This document shows positions 20,635-30,011 of a stretch of 64,000 nt of DNA, one piece after another. The translations under genes were made by a program, and so were the position numbers. The DNA lies in NCBI RefSeq assembly GCF_000740895.1, contig NC_025260.1, forward strand, positions 2,682,314 through 2,746,313, given 5' to 3'. Within the stretch, counting starts at the first letter, position 1; every line of letters begins with the position of its first letter. The notes under the pieces are model-generated. The model searched no databases. It was not told the DNA's origin and was given only the letters and a program-made list of their open reading frames with translations. The DNA is from Theileria orientalis strain Shintoku. Its lineage: Eukaryota; Apicomplexa; Aconoidasida; Piroplasmida; Theileriidae.

Positions 20635-21486
20635 AATTTAATGTACAAGTAGCATTATAGGAAAATGTGTAAACCGGAAACGATGGGGAGGCCAAGTGTG
20701 TAGAATCCACAATCACTGAGGTGCGAAGATGGTGAATATGGCAAACAACATAAAAAATGTGTTAAAAACTGAATAAAAATGAGATGTGTAACTTGCCTTA
20801 AAAATTGGTGCAACGTTCAAAATATTAATGACAATAAAAGAGGTGGAGTAAGATGATAAGGAAAAACTTTAAACACATATACATTGAATTTTAAAATCTG
20901 ATAAAATAAAATTGGAGATTTTAAAAAACAAAATGATTTAAAATTTAGAAAAGATTCCCTGAAAATTATCAATAAAAGACGAGATAAATAAATTGATCAC
21001 AAAATAATAATTAATAGAAATACAATTAAGAAAATAGATTTATAGTTTAAATATGAGTTGTATCTGTGTTGTAATTAATATGGAAAATTTATAATTTATA
21101 GGTTTAAAAATATTAAATTATTATATTGGTACAGTGAAGTTAAGGCGTTAAGTGATAAAACGTCGAGGCCCTAAACTCCGCGGGTTGGTGTATCCCATGT
21201 GAAAAACTGCATTGTTCGAAATCAATGAGTAGAATCCATTGTGTGAGTATGGCCAGAGAATTAACTACATTTGCGACAAAAAGATGTTAAAAACATTTCA
21301 AACGATCCAGTTTGAAAACCCAAAAGGTAAATGTTATTGAACAATTATATGGTACAAGGGTTTAAAGCTGATACAACGTGTAATGAAAGTTGTTGTGCGC
21401 CGATCATCGGGGTAGTGCAACTTCAAAAATTCCCAAAATGAAAATTAAATAAATTTAACCTTCAATCAAAGTGGAAATGTTTTGAG
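20635..21486. other. Intergenic, with a GC-richer island that may encode a structured RNA
   Basis: This 852-base spacer is mostly AT-rich. The stretch 21,145-21,430 is clearly richer in G+C and holds short complementary arms, for example CCGAT/ATCGG near 21,397-21,408 nested inside GTTG/CAAC. TGTAGAATCCAC occurs at 20,699. No ORF is supported. The ncRNA idea is inference only. Confidence 0.35.
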
Positions 21487-21993
21487 TTATGTTATCCCAT
21501 GAAGAGATGATAATAGACTGATTAATAAAGCCAAGTGTGTAGATAGAGATAGAAACGAGCCCTTCTTCCTTTTAAACAACCCCAAGAATCCACGGCTCGA
21601 TCTTTTATTTAAAGCGTCTTTAAAATCTGAGTATGTAATGGGTGTCCAGGTGGAAATCGTGTTCATGAAATACAAATTCCACTCCTCATCGGGCTTAACA
21701 ACTTTCATGTAAATTAGAAAAGGCTTATCGTTACTCTTATAAACGTCAACCTGAAGACATTGCTGTTTATAAGAAAGCCTTTGCCATATGAAATTGTAGT
21801 CCTGAATTACCCGTGCGATTATAAAGCTCCTTTTGGGGGTATATCTGATAAACTCCTCTCCCTCATCCTTAATCGGCTCCATCCTGAACATTTCATCGTC
21901 TAGATTCTTAGAAATGTCCAATGTTTGAGCCATTTTCTCGGCCCTGCATTCCAAAGTTAACAACGCTATTATCAGGGTTGCAACACACTGCAT
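21487..21993 (-). CDS. Small secreted FAINT protein with GPI-type C-terminus
   Basis: A 168-residue protein with a signal peptide (MQCVATLIIALLTLECRA), a short acidic stretch and one FAINT domain (about 45-128): the opening FIRYTPKRSFIIARVIQ, the conserved YNFIWQRLS tryptophan strand, FLIYMKVVKPDEEWNLYF, and closing STWTPITYSDFKDAL. Basic residues RKKGSF precede a hydrophobic C-terminus LALLISLLSSLHGIT, consistent with a GPI-attachment signal. The architecture matches the gene at 20.1 kb on the same strand; sequence identity by eye is low, so an old duplication is inferred. A parasite surface or secreted location is expected. Function unknown. Confidence 0.75.
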   Translation of the reverse strand: MQCVATLIIALLTLECRAEKMAQTLDISKNLDDEMFRMEPIKDEGEEFIRYTPKRSFIIARVIQDYNFIWQRLSYKQQCLQVDVYKSNDKPFLIYMKVVKPDEEWNLYFMNTISTWTPITYSDFKDALNKRSSRGFLGLFKRKKGSFLSLSTHLALLISLLSSLHGIT

Positions 21994-22578
21994 TATTTAA
22001 AGCTTGTTAAAAGGCTCTCATTTAGTCATACAAAACTAAAAAATATAAATAAAACATTAATAAAAAATATTACTAATGTGTACAAATACAAATGAAGTTT
22101 GTGCAGATGTTAAAAGTGTGTTAATATGATTCTTAAAGGTGGGGATAAAATATTAAAAAAAGGTAATAATAGAGAAAGCAAAATAAGAATATAAATTATA
22201 AATGTACTTATGTGTTAAACGAAAATAAAAAGGACAAAAAAACATGGATAATAAAATCCCCAAATACTAATTTAAATAATCAAGTAGTTTTAAAGTAAAA
22301 AATAAAGATACACATTATTTATTTATATATAATGGTTATGTGTATGTTTAAAGAGTAATTTGAAGAAAGGTATAATGTCCGAAGTAATTAATGATCTATG
22401 CAAGAAGCCAATATTTACATAAGACAAAAAAATAAGAATATGTACATGAATATAAGTTTATAACATTCGTTATGATAATTTTTTATAAGTACTTGTGAAA
22501 AAAAATTAAAAATTAAAGCCCGAATCCATATAATTTTGTGGTGTGACGAGGCGTTAATTACAGTATATATTTTTCGAA
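21994..22578. other. Intergenic, AT-rich divergent promoter region
   Basis: A 585-base spacer, very A-rich on the plus strand, between a minus-strand FAINT gene and the plus-strand decarboxylase. TAATGTGTACAAA lies at about 22,074. No gene is seen. Confidence 0.5.
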
Positions 22579-23262
22579 ATGCGTCATTTTCCCATCTCAA
22601 AACACGGACTGGGTTATATCGGAGTACCATTGTTCTTATCATTATTATCGTTCGCCTTTTCAGAATATTTAGCCTTCTTTTTTATATTTCTGACAATATT
22701 GGTAACATATTTTTTCCGTGACCCTAAAAGATTAGTCCCCGATAATGATTCTCTGGTACTCAGCCCAGCCGATGGAGTCGTAACCTCAGTGGAAGTTGTA
22801 GATTCACCTTTAGCAGATGGAACAAGACTAAACAGAGTCTCAGTATTTCTCAATGTTCTAAACGTACACGTTAACCGCTCGCCGGTTACAGGAGTAGTCA
22901 AATCTGTAAAATATAAACCTGGAGAATTCCTCAACGCCTTGAAGGAGGAGTCCGTAGCCAGGAACGAAATGATACGCACCGTGTTTTTATCACAATACGG
23001 GAACTACACCCTCATCACAGAACAGTTGGCCGGTCTAATTGCAAAAAGAGCAGTTTGTGATCTCCAACCAGGAGACGAAGTCAAAGTAGGCTCGAGGATG
23101 GGAATGATTAAGTTCGGGAGCAGAGTGAACACATACTTTCCACTCGACGTAAAGCCTTTAGTAGTCAAAGGCCAGCCAGTGTCAGCAGGACAAACACTCT
23201 TCGCATACCTAGATCCAAAACTATCAGAAGGATCTCAAAACTTCAAATACGACAAGATTTAA
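22579..23262 (+). CDS. Phosphatidylserine decarboxylase proenzyme, bacterial short type
   Basis: A complete 227-residue intron-free PSD. Hydrophobic segments lie at about residues 12-50, then FFRDPKRLVP, LSPADGVVTSVE, RVSVFLNVLNVHVNRSPVTG, YKPGEFLNA and the C-terminal AGLIAKRAVCDL, ending with the autocleavage region MIKFGSRVNTYFP (Gly180-Ser181), where Ser becomes the pyruvoyl group. Length, the short N-terminus and the FGSR form of the cleavage site match the alphaproteobacterial short PSD group (as in Rickettsia) rather than the LGST/VGSS mitochondrial eukaryotic type. It converts phosphatidylserine to phosphatidylethanolamine. It may act in mitochondrion, apicoplast or ER; no clear transit peptide is visible. 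It is isolated among secreted-protein genes. Confidence 0.92.
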   Translation: MRHFPISKHGLGYIGVPLFLSLLSFAFSEYLAFFFIFLTILVTYFFRDPKRLVPDNDSLVLSPADGVVTSVEVVDSPLADGTRLNRVSVFLNVLNVHVNRSPVTGVVKSVKYKPGEFLNALKEESVARNEMIRTVFLSQYGNYTLITEQLAGLIAKRAVCDLQPGDEVKVGSRMGMIKFGSRVNTYFPLDVKPLVVKGQPVSAGQTLFAYLDPKLSEGSQNFKYDKI

Positions 23263-23697
23263 CACAACCTTAATCTCCATTAAATTTAACAATATGTGTA
23301 TAAACATAAGTATACATATATACATACACCCACGTATACACACACCTATACATATGTATGAAAATAGATACATAAACGTATACAAACATATACAAATGCT
23401 TCACCATATGGTAATATGTGTACCTTATAGGAACATATACATTTACAAATGTGTTTATATAGTAAATTACAATACAAATGTGTAAACAAGGATAAAAAGG
23501 GAAACCACAAAACATGAATACAGTAAGTACAACATAAAAGACAGGAACATTGGTGTAGATAGAACATAGATGATACTAATGTTCAAGTAATCTAAAGAGT
23601 AAAAATGATGAAATGAATCACATTACAATCTGTAGATAACAGAAGCAAGTTCTTTTGCAAACTTAGTAATGGAAAATTAAACAGCGATTGATCTATT
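23263..23697. repeat. Alternating purine-pyrimidine tract and intergenic spacer
   Basis: From about 23,285 to 23,475 the sequence is dense in TATACATA, ACACACC and ATACACCC steps. It separates the convergent PSD and 23.7-kb genes. Short frames on both strands through it are composition artefacts. Confidence 0.65.
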
Positions 23698-24906
23698 TTA
23701 TAACACTTTATTCCACTTTAGTTTAAGTCCCAAAACGGCTACGTGAGATGGAAGCTTGTCAAAAAGACCTTTGGCGAGCTCTAAGGGGACATGTTCATGA
23801 ACGAAGTCTACAAAAGTAGAAGGAGCGGGAACGTGGTTGTGAGTAGGTACTTCAAATGGAAGTGCGGCTCCCGGGAACACATGAACCCTCTCAAAGCCAT
23901 GATCTCCCTTGACAAATCCAGCAGCCCTGAACACAGTGTTTTCCAAACGGGGATGCCAAAACTCAAGATTGAGTGCAAACCAGGTCTTGCAGTCAGAAAA
24001 TCCGAGCAGTTCAACGAGAGCCTCGCCTGGGAACTCAGGGAGCGTCAAGGGAACAAGTCTAGGTGTTGTAAGGCCTGGGGTAACAAGACCTCCACTCAAA
24101 TCAGCGCCCAATTTTGGCACCAGGTAAACAAATCTTAGCTGTTTGTGCTCTCCAACTGCAGGGCGATGAACAAAAGTGTGGAGAGCATGAGAAGCGACCC
24201 TTTTGTCGAGTTTGTGATCACCTGGAGCAAGCTTGAGATTTTCCAAATTAAGAGGAGCTGCCGGAACAACAAGTTCGGCAGGTGGAACCACTGGCTCAAC
24301 CTTTTCGGGAGGTGGCAAGAACCCAGCGAGTGCCAGAGAAACTGGGTGAGAGGGGAGAAGATCCAGCAAATCTTCGACAAAGTAGTGTTTCATATAAAGC
24401 TTAACAAAATCAAAGAACGTGAGTCCTGGCAGAGGAGAAAGGACGTCAGGAAGGAGGGCGTGCCTTACCCACTCATCATCCTTCTTGACGAAACCAGCGG
24501 CCTTGGCTGTGAGGTCTTCCAATCCTGGATGCCACAGGTGAACATTGAGAGCATACCACGTTTTACAATCAGAAAACGCGAATAATTCGACCAGTTCCTC
24601 ACCCGGGAATGCGGGAACAGTGAAAGGAAGGACTTTGGAGGTGGTTAAGGCTGGAGTGGCCAGGCCACGGGTCAAATCGGCGCCAACCTTGGGCTTCATA
24701 AAGAAAAATCTCAAAACCTCCACGTCGCCAGGCCCATGTCTGTGTCTAACTGTGCCATGAACCGTAGAAGCGACCCTGGCGTCAGCCAAGGGGTCCCCGG
24801 GACGGTGCTTAAGAACATCCTCCAAATTCAGGGGGGGAAGAGAAACCGGAGGGACCTCAGCAAATACAGCTGAAACTATATAAAAAACAAAAACAAGTTT
24901 GTTCAT
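23698..24906 (-). CDS. Secreted protein with two copies of an unassigned FSDCKxW module
   Basis: The frame is open to 25,011, but the likely start is the ATG at 24,906, giving MNKLVFVFYIVSAVFA, a good signal peptide that matches the start of the paralogue at 41.1 kb (MNKLFALFLAFGPFFASA). The ~402-residue product is two tandem modules (about 25-195 and 210-400). Each contains LRF(F/V)-x-PK(V/L)GADL, G(L)xTPxLTT, FPGE-x-LVELxxFSDCKTW and xLLxxLPSHxxxLxL. A Pro-rich linker (PPPEKVEPVVPPAE) separates them. Each module holds one conserved Cys. There is no membrane anchor, so a secreted protein is likely. I do not recognise the family. G+C is noticeably higher than in the neighbours. Confidence 0.8.
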   Translation of the reverse strand: MNKLVFVFYIVSAVFAEVPPVSLPPLNLEDVLKHRPGDPLADARVASTVHGTVRHRHGPGDVEVLRFFFMKPKVGADLTRGLATPALTTSKVLPFTVPAFPGEELVELFAFSDCKTWYALNVHLWHPGLEDLTAKAAGFVKKDDEWVRHALLPDVLSPLPGLTFFDFVKLYMKHYFVEDLLDLLPSHPVSLALAGFLPPPEKVEPVVPPAELVVPAAPLNLENLKLAPGDHKLDKRVASHALHTFVHRPAVGEHKQLRFVYLVPKLGADLSGGLVTPGLTTPRLVPLTLPEFPGEALVELLGFSDCKTWFALNLEFWHPRLENTVFRAAGFVKGDHGFERVHVFPGAALPFEVPTHNHVPAPSTFVDFVHEHVPLELAKGLFDKLPSHVAVLGLKLKWNKVL

Positions 24907-25782
24907 GACAAAGAAGACAAAATAATAACAACTAAAATACAAAGACAGTCCTGAAGGCGTCCGGAGGAGACTTATAGAGAAATGTGGGGATGGAAGAACG
25001 ATAAATAACATAAGTGGTGTATATTTACCTCTTTCTAACCCTTACACAATCGCTTCTTGTTTGGAATACGACCCATTTCCCTATGTAATTGACCTTTATT
25101 CCCTGTTAGACAAAAAAGTAACCTGGATAGTGGTCAAATTTGATTAAATTCATTGTTCAATTGAAACCCTCAATAACTTAATTTTTGATGTGTTTAATCC
25201 CTCATTCCTAGCCTTCCCTGTTTTTGAAACTTCCATCTTTTTTCCTTTTTTAATTTTGTGCCTCCATTATCACATTTATTTAATCAAGCCATTATCGAAG
25301 TTCTCACCGACATTTTGAAACTTTATTAGCAATATCATTGATTGATTGATAAAAATATATGACTTTTTCATAATATATGTTAATGTTTACGTCCCACTAC
25401 CAAGTTTGGATTCTATGACCTATTTTTATATCATTTATTATTTATAATTGTAGTTAACTGTTTTTTACTTCATATTAGTGTGTAGTATTAACTTTTCTTT
25501 TTATTAAAAAATTATATTTTAACAGGTGTATCGATAAATCTGATTTACTAACATTCGATACATAACATATTTGCTTTATATAGTATTTGCGTAGATTTGT
25601 AAGATTAACAAGCTAAAATGATAAGCATTGAACCTGGTGTATGGATGTGTAAATACACATCTAAAAATGGTGCTTTGTATGAACTGAAAATAGATACTAA
25701 TTTAAAGATTCTTAATAGACAATATAAATTAATAGATCACAAATTAAATATAATTAGAAAAATTTTGTATACAAAAAAACAA
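24907..25782. other. Intergenic with an upstream in-frame ORF segment
   Basis: About 870 AT-rich bases between divergent secreted-protein genes. T/C-rich stretches at 25,020-25,330 probably belong to the minus-strand promoter. From 25,618 to 25,782 the frame of the next gene is open and carries GVWMCKYTSKNGALYELKID, which looks FAINT-like but lies ahead of the signal peptide. It may be a 5' relic or 5' UTR. Confidence 0.5.
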
Positions 25783-26166
25783 ATGAAAAAATCTGCATAT
25801 GCCATTGTAGCTTTTCTGCTTTTATTAGCAGATAAATATGCAAAATGCCACATTGATGTAACAATAGACTTAAAAGTAAAATGTAGTAACAAACTCTGGG
25901 ACTACGAACACCTAGGATACGCGTACGGCAATTATGATAGTTTCCTTTACCATCTGAAAGAGGGATATAAATGTTACAGAGTAACTTACGGAAATACTGT
26001 AATTTGGAAGTCAGCTGGAAATGAAAGGGCAGATAGGGTAGTTCTCAGTGGTAGAGGATCACAAAGAAAAATGGTTGAAATAGATTTGGACGATGATACC
26101 GTAATTTATTATTTCAAACCAGGCCGATTTAGAACGTGGAAAAGATACATTAGTGATAATATATGA
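25783..26166 (+). CDS. Small secreted FAINT protein
   Basis: The longest frame begins at 25,618, but the ATG at 25,783 is preferred because it places a signal peptide (MKKSAYAIVAFLLLLADKYA) at the N-terminus. The ~127-residue product then has one FAINT domain: YDSFLYHLKEGYKCYRVTYG, the NTVIWKSAGNERADRVVLSG core with its invariant Trp, VEIDLDDDTVIYYFKPG and a final Trp (RTWKRYI). It has no C-terminal hydrophobic tail, so it is probably secreted. If the upstream ATG is used, the hydrophobic stretch would be internal and topology would differ. Plus strand, heading the group of plus-strand FAINT genes. Confidence 0.72.
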   Translation: MKKSAYAIVAFLLLLADKYAKCHIDVTIDLKVKCSNKLWDYEHLGYAYGNYDSFLYHLKEGYKCYRVTYGNTVIWKSAGNERADRVVLSGRGSQRKMVEIDLDDDTVIYYFKPGRFRTWKRYISDNI

Positions 26167-26687
26167 TCATAAAAACAAAGTGTGTAAGATAAACAAAAAT
26201 TTTATCAGTAAACAAAGGTAAAAAATGTTAATTAAAACATTGTAAAACAAAACCAAGTTTCATAGTATATATAAAAACCATTTTAATTTAATTTAATGAA
26301 AGCAAAGCGTAAAATCAATTTTATAATGTGATAAGGTAGACAAAGGGTACATAATAGTTAATATGATAATTTTTAGTAAATGAAGAAGAGCCCAAATAAT
26401 ATAATCATTCATTTAGTATTGTGTAACGGTAAATGGTGCGCTGGAAGGAGAAAAAATAAAAAATAATAAAGAAGTTAATGAACATGTGCCAAGAAAAGGA
26501 AGGTGATAAAGTGGTAATATCCATAAAAGGGGGAATTTTTACGAGATAAAAAAATTTAGAATAAACCCAAAGGGTAATAAGTAAGTTAAAATGAAGAATA
26601 AACTAATATAAACGACGTATCCGGGTCCCCATAGGTAAAAAATATTCAAACATGGAGTAACATTTAACTAAGGAGGTCTTGGCAGAT
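26167..26687. other. Intergenic, A-rich
   Basis: About 520 bases between two plus-strand FAINT genes. AAGTGTGTAAGAT at about 26,180 follows the upstream stop. No gene is seen. Confidence 0.5.
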
Positions 26688-29600
26688 ATGAAGAGGCCCT
26701 TGATTGTATTATTATTACTTTGTTATGGATATAAGATAGTGAAGTCTGAAGAGAATTCCTCAGTTGACTGTACTTTGTTTAAAGTTAGAACAGAAGATAC
26801 CTCTGAAGATTGTGGATATAAAGACAATGACACCTCTAAATATAGTTATGAACTGAAAGGTTTATTCAAAAATCAACCACTTTATACTTTTAATACTGGA
26901 GTGAAGCTTGTGGCACTTCTGTATAACGACGAATTTGTATGGAAACATACAAGTGCCCATGATTCATCTAAATTTCCCACCGAACTGGAAATAGATCCAT
27001 ATAACAAGACTCTGTGGGTTAAATATGGAGGAATGGACTTTGTAACTTTTAAGTTCGAGAATAACAAATGGAAACATTCCCAAGATCTTTCGTACGGTGA
27101 TTGTAAAAGGGTCACAATACCAGATTACAGTGATCCTTCAGCAGCCAGTACACCAGCATCACCACCTGCTGAAGTAAAGGCTGAAGAAAAAGTAGAAGAA
27201 GTTGAAGCAGAGAAGGCCGAAGATGCAAAAGAAGAGGTGGCAGAAGTAGAAGTTAAGACTGAAGAGGCAGCAGAAACTGAAGCGAAGCCAGCTCACGAGG
27301 CAGATGAATCAGCCAAAGAGAAGACGGATGAGGCAGTAGAAGCTGAAAAAACAGAAGAAGTAGGAGAAAAGGCTGAATTAGATGCTGGAGAAGCAGAAGC
27401 CGGAAAAGATGCTACTGAAGCTGGGGGAGCTCGATCATTGGAGGGCACATCAGGAGAGTCGACGAAGGAAGAGAAAGGAGAACATCAGCTTGAATTTTTG
27501 GAAAGATCAAAAGTTACTGTTCACACATTAGATAACGATGGCAATAGCCACGAAATCGACACGACTCAATATACAGTGACTGAAGAAACTGGTTTCCTTC
27601 AGGTAGACTTTTCGGATACAGCCAAGTTACACAAAGTAGACTACGATGGTGTGACAGTTTGGACGGATTCAACATACCCGTGCAATGGATTCCCGAAGAG
27701 GCTATACTTAAATTTAAAAGATAACTTGTTATGGGTACAATCAGACGTTAAAATGCACACATTCCAGAGATTCAAGAATGGATGGGAAGTAGTTGAATCC
27801 GAGAGTGAATGCCAGGTATTAAAGGAATCAGCTAAAGAAGCTGCCACTGAAGTGGTAGCAGATGCATCCCCTGAAGCCAGTGCAGAAGCACCATCAGTAC
27901 CAGCTGAAGGTGGAGAGTCAGCCGGAGACGTTTTACTCAGTAACCTGTACCCTTCAGACCATACTGGAGCACACTACAGTGGCCTTAGAGGCTCAGAACT
28001 CGATGAAGAAGTAGAAGTTAAAGAACATGAATCTAAGGAAGGTGAAACTAAAGAAGGTGAATCTGGCTCATCAACCGAAGAAGCAGCTGCAGTTAAGGCT
28101 GAAGAAGCAGATGCATCAGGTTCACATCTAGCAAGTGAAGCTAGCACCGATGCTGATGCTAATGAAGCTAAAGAAGGTCAAGCAGCTAAAGAAGGTGAGG
28201 AAGGTTCGACAGCCTCCGCTGATGCAGGTTTGGCATCTGAGGATAGTAAGTCATCCTCAGATGATGTATTACTAGGTAACCTATACCCCTCTGAACATAC
28301 TGGAGCACATTACAGTGGCCTTAGAGGCTCAGAACTCGATGAAGAAGTAGAAGCTAAAGAACATGAAACTAAGGAAGGTGAACCGGCATCAGAACAAAAG
28401 ACTGATAAACTCAATCCGCTAGGTGGACGTTACAAGATGCTGGGAACTAAGGCAGATGGAGCAGAGGGAGAGTTGGGAGATGACGACTTTGAAGTTGAGG
28501 GAGACGATGACCACCTGAAAGTAACGCTCAAGGCAGAGGTTAAAATGAAGGAGCTTCAGTTTAAACGAACAGACCTGGACAATTTTGAAAAACAATGGGA
28601 ACGCGACCAGGAAAAACACGGAGATGCATATCCGAAAGTGTTGGATTTTGGAGTAACGAAATCGCTAGTTACTGTGGAGTTTGGACCCAGGTGGTTCTAC
28701 AAGTATAATAACGGAGGCATGAGCCCAGAACTTGAAGTATTTAAAGCGCCACTGGACGCATCAAAGAAGCCAGCGTTGAAGCTGTTTAGACTGGTTGAAG
28801 ATAATAATGCTGAAAAGGAGATGGAAGAAGCCGATTATCACCTGGTGTGGTACTTTGACTCAGCCAATGGACAATTCCACAGATTTGAGTTCGACGAGGG
28901 AACTAAGATGGTTAAACTAGAGTACAACAATGAGGAGTTGTGGAAGCACGACTCAGCAGCAAGTGCAGGCAAATACCCGAAGTACGTGGCAGTCAACGCA
29001 GTCCGCAAAGATCTGAGGGTGTTCGTGGAAGATGGAGTGAAGTTTGATTTCGAGTTTGACAGCGTAAATAACAAGTACAAAACGGAAGCAGATAAAGAAG
29101 GTGATTTACTATTCAGTAACCTATACCCGTCTGACCATGCCGGATCAGTCTACTGTGGTCTTAGAGTTACTGAATGGGATGAAGAAGTAAAAGCCAAGGA
29201 ACCTGTAGCTGGCTCATCAACAGAAGAGGCATCTGAAGCTAGCACTGATGCTGATACAGAAAAGGCAGAACCAGCTAAAGAAGATGCAGACAAAGCGGCA
29301 GCTAAGAAGTTGGAGCACAACGGAAAGCACCTGAAGGTGTTCACACTAGCAGACGATGAAGTCTCATTGGAAGAAGACAAGGAGGGCAAGTTTGACGTGG
29401 TGGTGGAGGACAACAAGCTAGTAGTAGGAAAGTTTAACGCAGGAGCCAAGTGCGTTAAGCTGGAATACGACGGCAAGGAAGTGTGGAAGCACGAAGAAGC
29501 AAAGCACGGAACGAAGCACCCATCAGAAGTCAGATTCAACACAGATAACCTGGAAGTGGTGGTGGCGTTCGAGGAAGACAAGTCAAAGTTCACATTTAAG

Positions 29601-30011
29601 CACGACTCGAAGTCGAACGCACACGTGTTGGCACACTCATTTTTGCCACTAGATGTATCTGAGAGACCTGATAAAGTCAAGTTCTACAAAGACGCAGCTG
29701 CTGCCCAGGAAATAGGAAATGCTGATTTAAGCTTATCGAAGGAAAGTGACGGGCAAAAGGAGTTCATGGTACACAGATTCAATAACGGAGCTAAGTGCCA
29801 CTTGGTTAAGTACGAAGGTAAAGATGTGTGGGAGTACGATGAAGAATATGCCGATAACTTTCCAGCATCAGTGCACTACAATACTGATGATCACGAGCTC
29901 AGAGTGTTTGTTAGGCACAACTGGTACTACTTCTATAAATTCGACACCACTAAAAATGAACATGACGTGTACAGGGAGAAGGAACCGGCAGATTATGCAT
30001 CAAAGGAATAA
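26688..30011 (+). CDS. Multidomain secreted FAINT protein (~1107 residues) with Glu/Ala-rich linkers
   Basis: The start is the ATG at 26,688; an upstream TTG extends the frame but is not credited. Signal peptide MKRPLIVLLLLCYGYKIVKS. About six FAINT domains, near residues 50-130, 280-370, 600-677, 714-797, 877-980 and 1010-1094, each with a K(C/L)xxVxYxGxxVW core (for example GAKCVKLEYDGKEVWKH). Between domains 1-2 and 2-3 lie long linkers rich in Glu, Ala and Lys (AEEKVEEVEAEKAE) that may form charged helices. A repeat LLSNLYPSDHTGAHYSGLRG occurs three times, near nucleotides 27,930, 28,265 and 29,105. No membrane anchor, so secreted. Host-cell or surface targeting is inferred from relatives, not seen. 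Confidence 0.85.
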   Translation: MKRPLIVLLLLCYGYKIVKSEENSSVDCTLFKVRTEDTSEDCGYKDNDTSKYSYELKGLFKNQPLYTFNTGVKLVALLYNDEFVWKHTSAHDSSKFPTELEIDPYNKTLWVKYGGMDFVTFKFENNKWKHSQDLSYGDCKRVTIPDYSDPSAASTPASPPAEVKAEEKVEEVEAEKAEDAKEEVAEVEVKTEEAAETEAKPAHEADESAKEKTDEAVEAEKTEEVGEKAELDAGEAEAGKDATEAGGARSLEGTSGESTKEEKGEHQLEFLERSKVTVHTLDNDGNSHEIDTTQYTVTEETGFLQVDFSDTAKLHKVDYDGVTVWTDSTYPCNGFPKRLYLNLKDNLLWVQSDVKMHTFQRFKNGWEVVESESECQVLKESAKEAATEVVADASPEASAEAPSVPAEGGESAGDVLLSNLYPSDHTGAHYSGLRGSELDEEVEVKEHESKEGETKEGESGSSTEEAAAVKAEEADASGSHLASEASTDADANEAKEGQAAKEGEEGSTASADAGLASEDSKSSSDDVLLGNLYPSEHTGAHYSGLRGSELDEEVEAKEHETKEGEPASEQKTDKLNPLGGRYKMLGTKADGAEGELGDDDFEVEGDDDHLKVTLKAEVKMKELQFKRTDLDNFEKQWERDQEKHGDAYPKVLDFGVTKSLVTVEFGPRWFYKYNNGGMSPELEVFKAPLDASKKPALKLFRLVEDNNAEKEMEEADYHLVWYFDSANGQFHRFEFDEGTKMVKLEYNNEELWKHDSAASAGKYPKYVAVNAVRKDLRVFVEDGVKFDFEFDSVNNKYKTEADKEGDLLFSNLYPSDHAGSVYCGLRVTEWDEEVKAKEPVAGSSTEEASEASTDADTEKAEPAKEDADKAAAKKLEHNGKHLKVFTLADDEVSLEEDKEGKFDVVVEDNKLVVGKFNAGAKCVKLEYDGKEVWKHEEAKHGTKHPSEVRFNTDNLEVVVAFEEDKSKFTFKHDSKSNAHVLAHSFLPLDVSERPDKVKFYKDAAAAQEIGNADLSLSKESDGQKEFMVHRFNNGAKCHLVKYEGKDVWEYDEEYADNFPASVHYNTDDHELRVFVRHNWYYFYKFDTTKNEHDVYREKEPADYASKE

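Noticed and set aside
23270..23567. Tyr/Val/Cys-rich ORFs on both strands at 23.3-23.5 kb
   Set aside because: They are readings of the alternating TA/CA tract and lack a gene context.
26679..26687. Start of the 1107-residue gene at a TTG codon
   Set aside because: The first codon there is TTG; the ATG at 26,688 gives a proper signal peptide.
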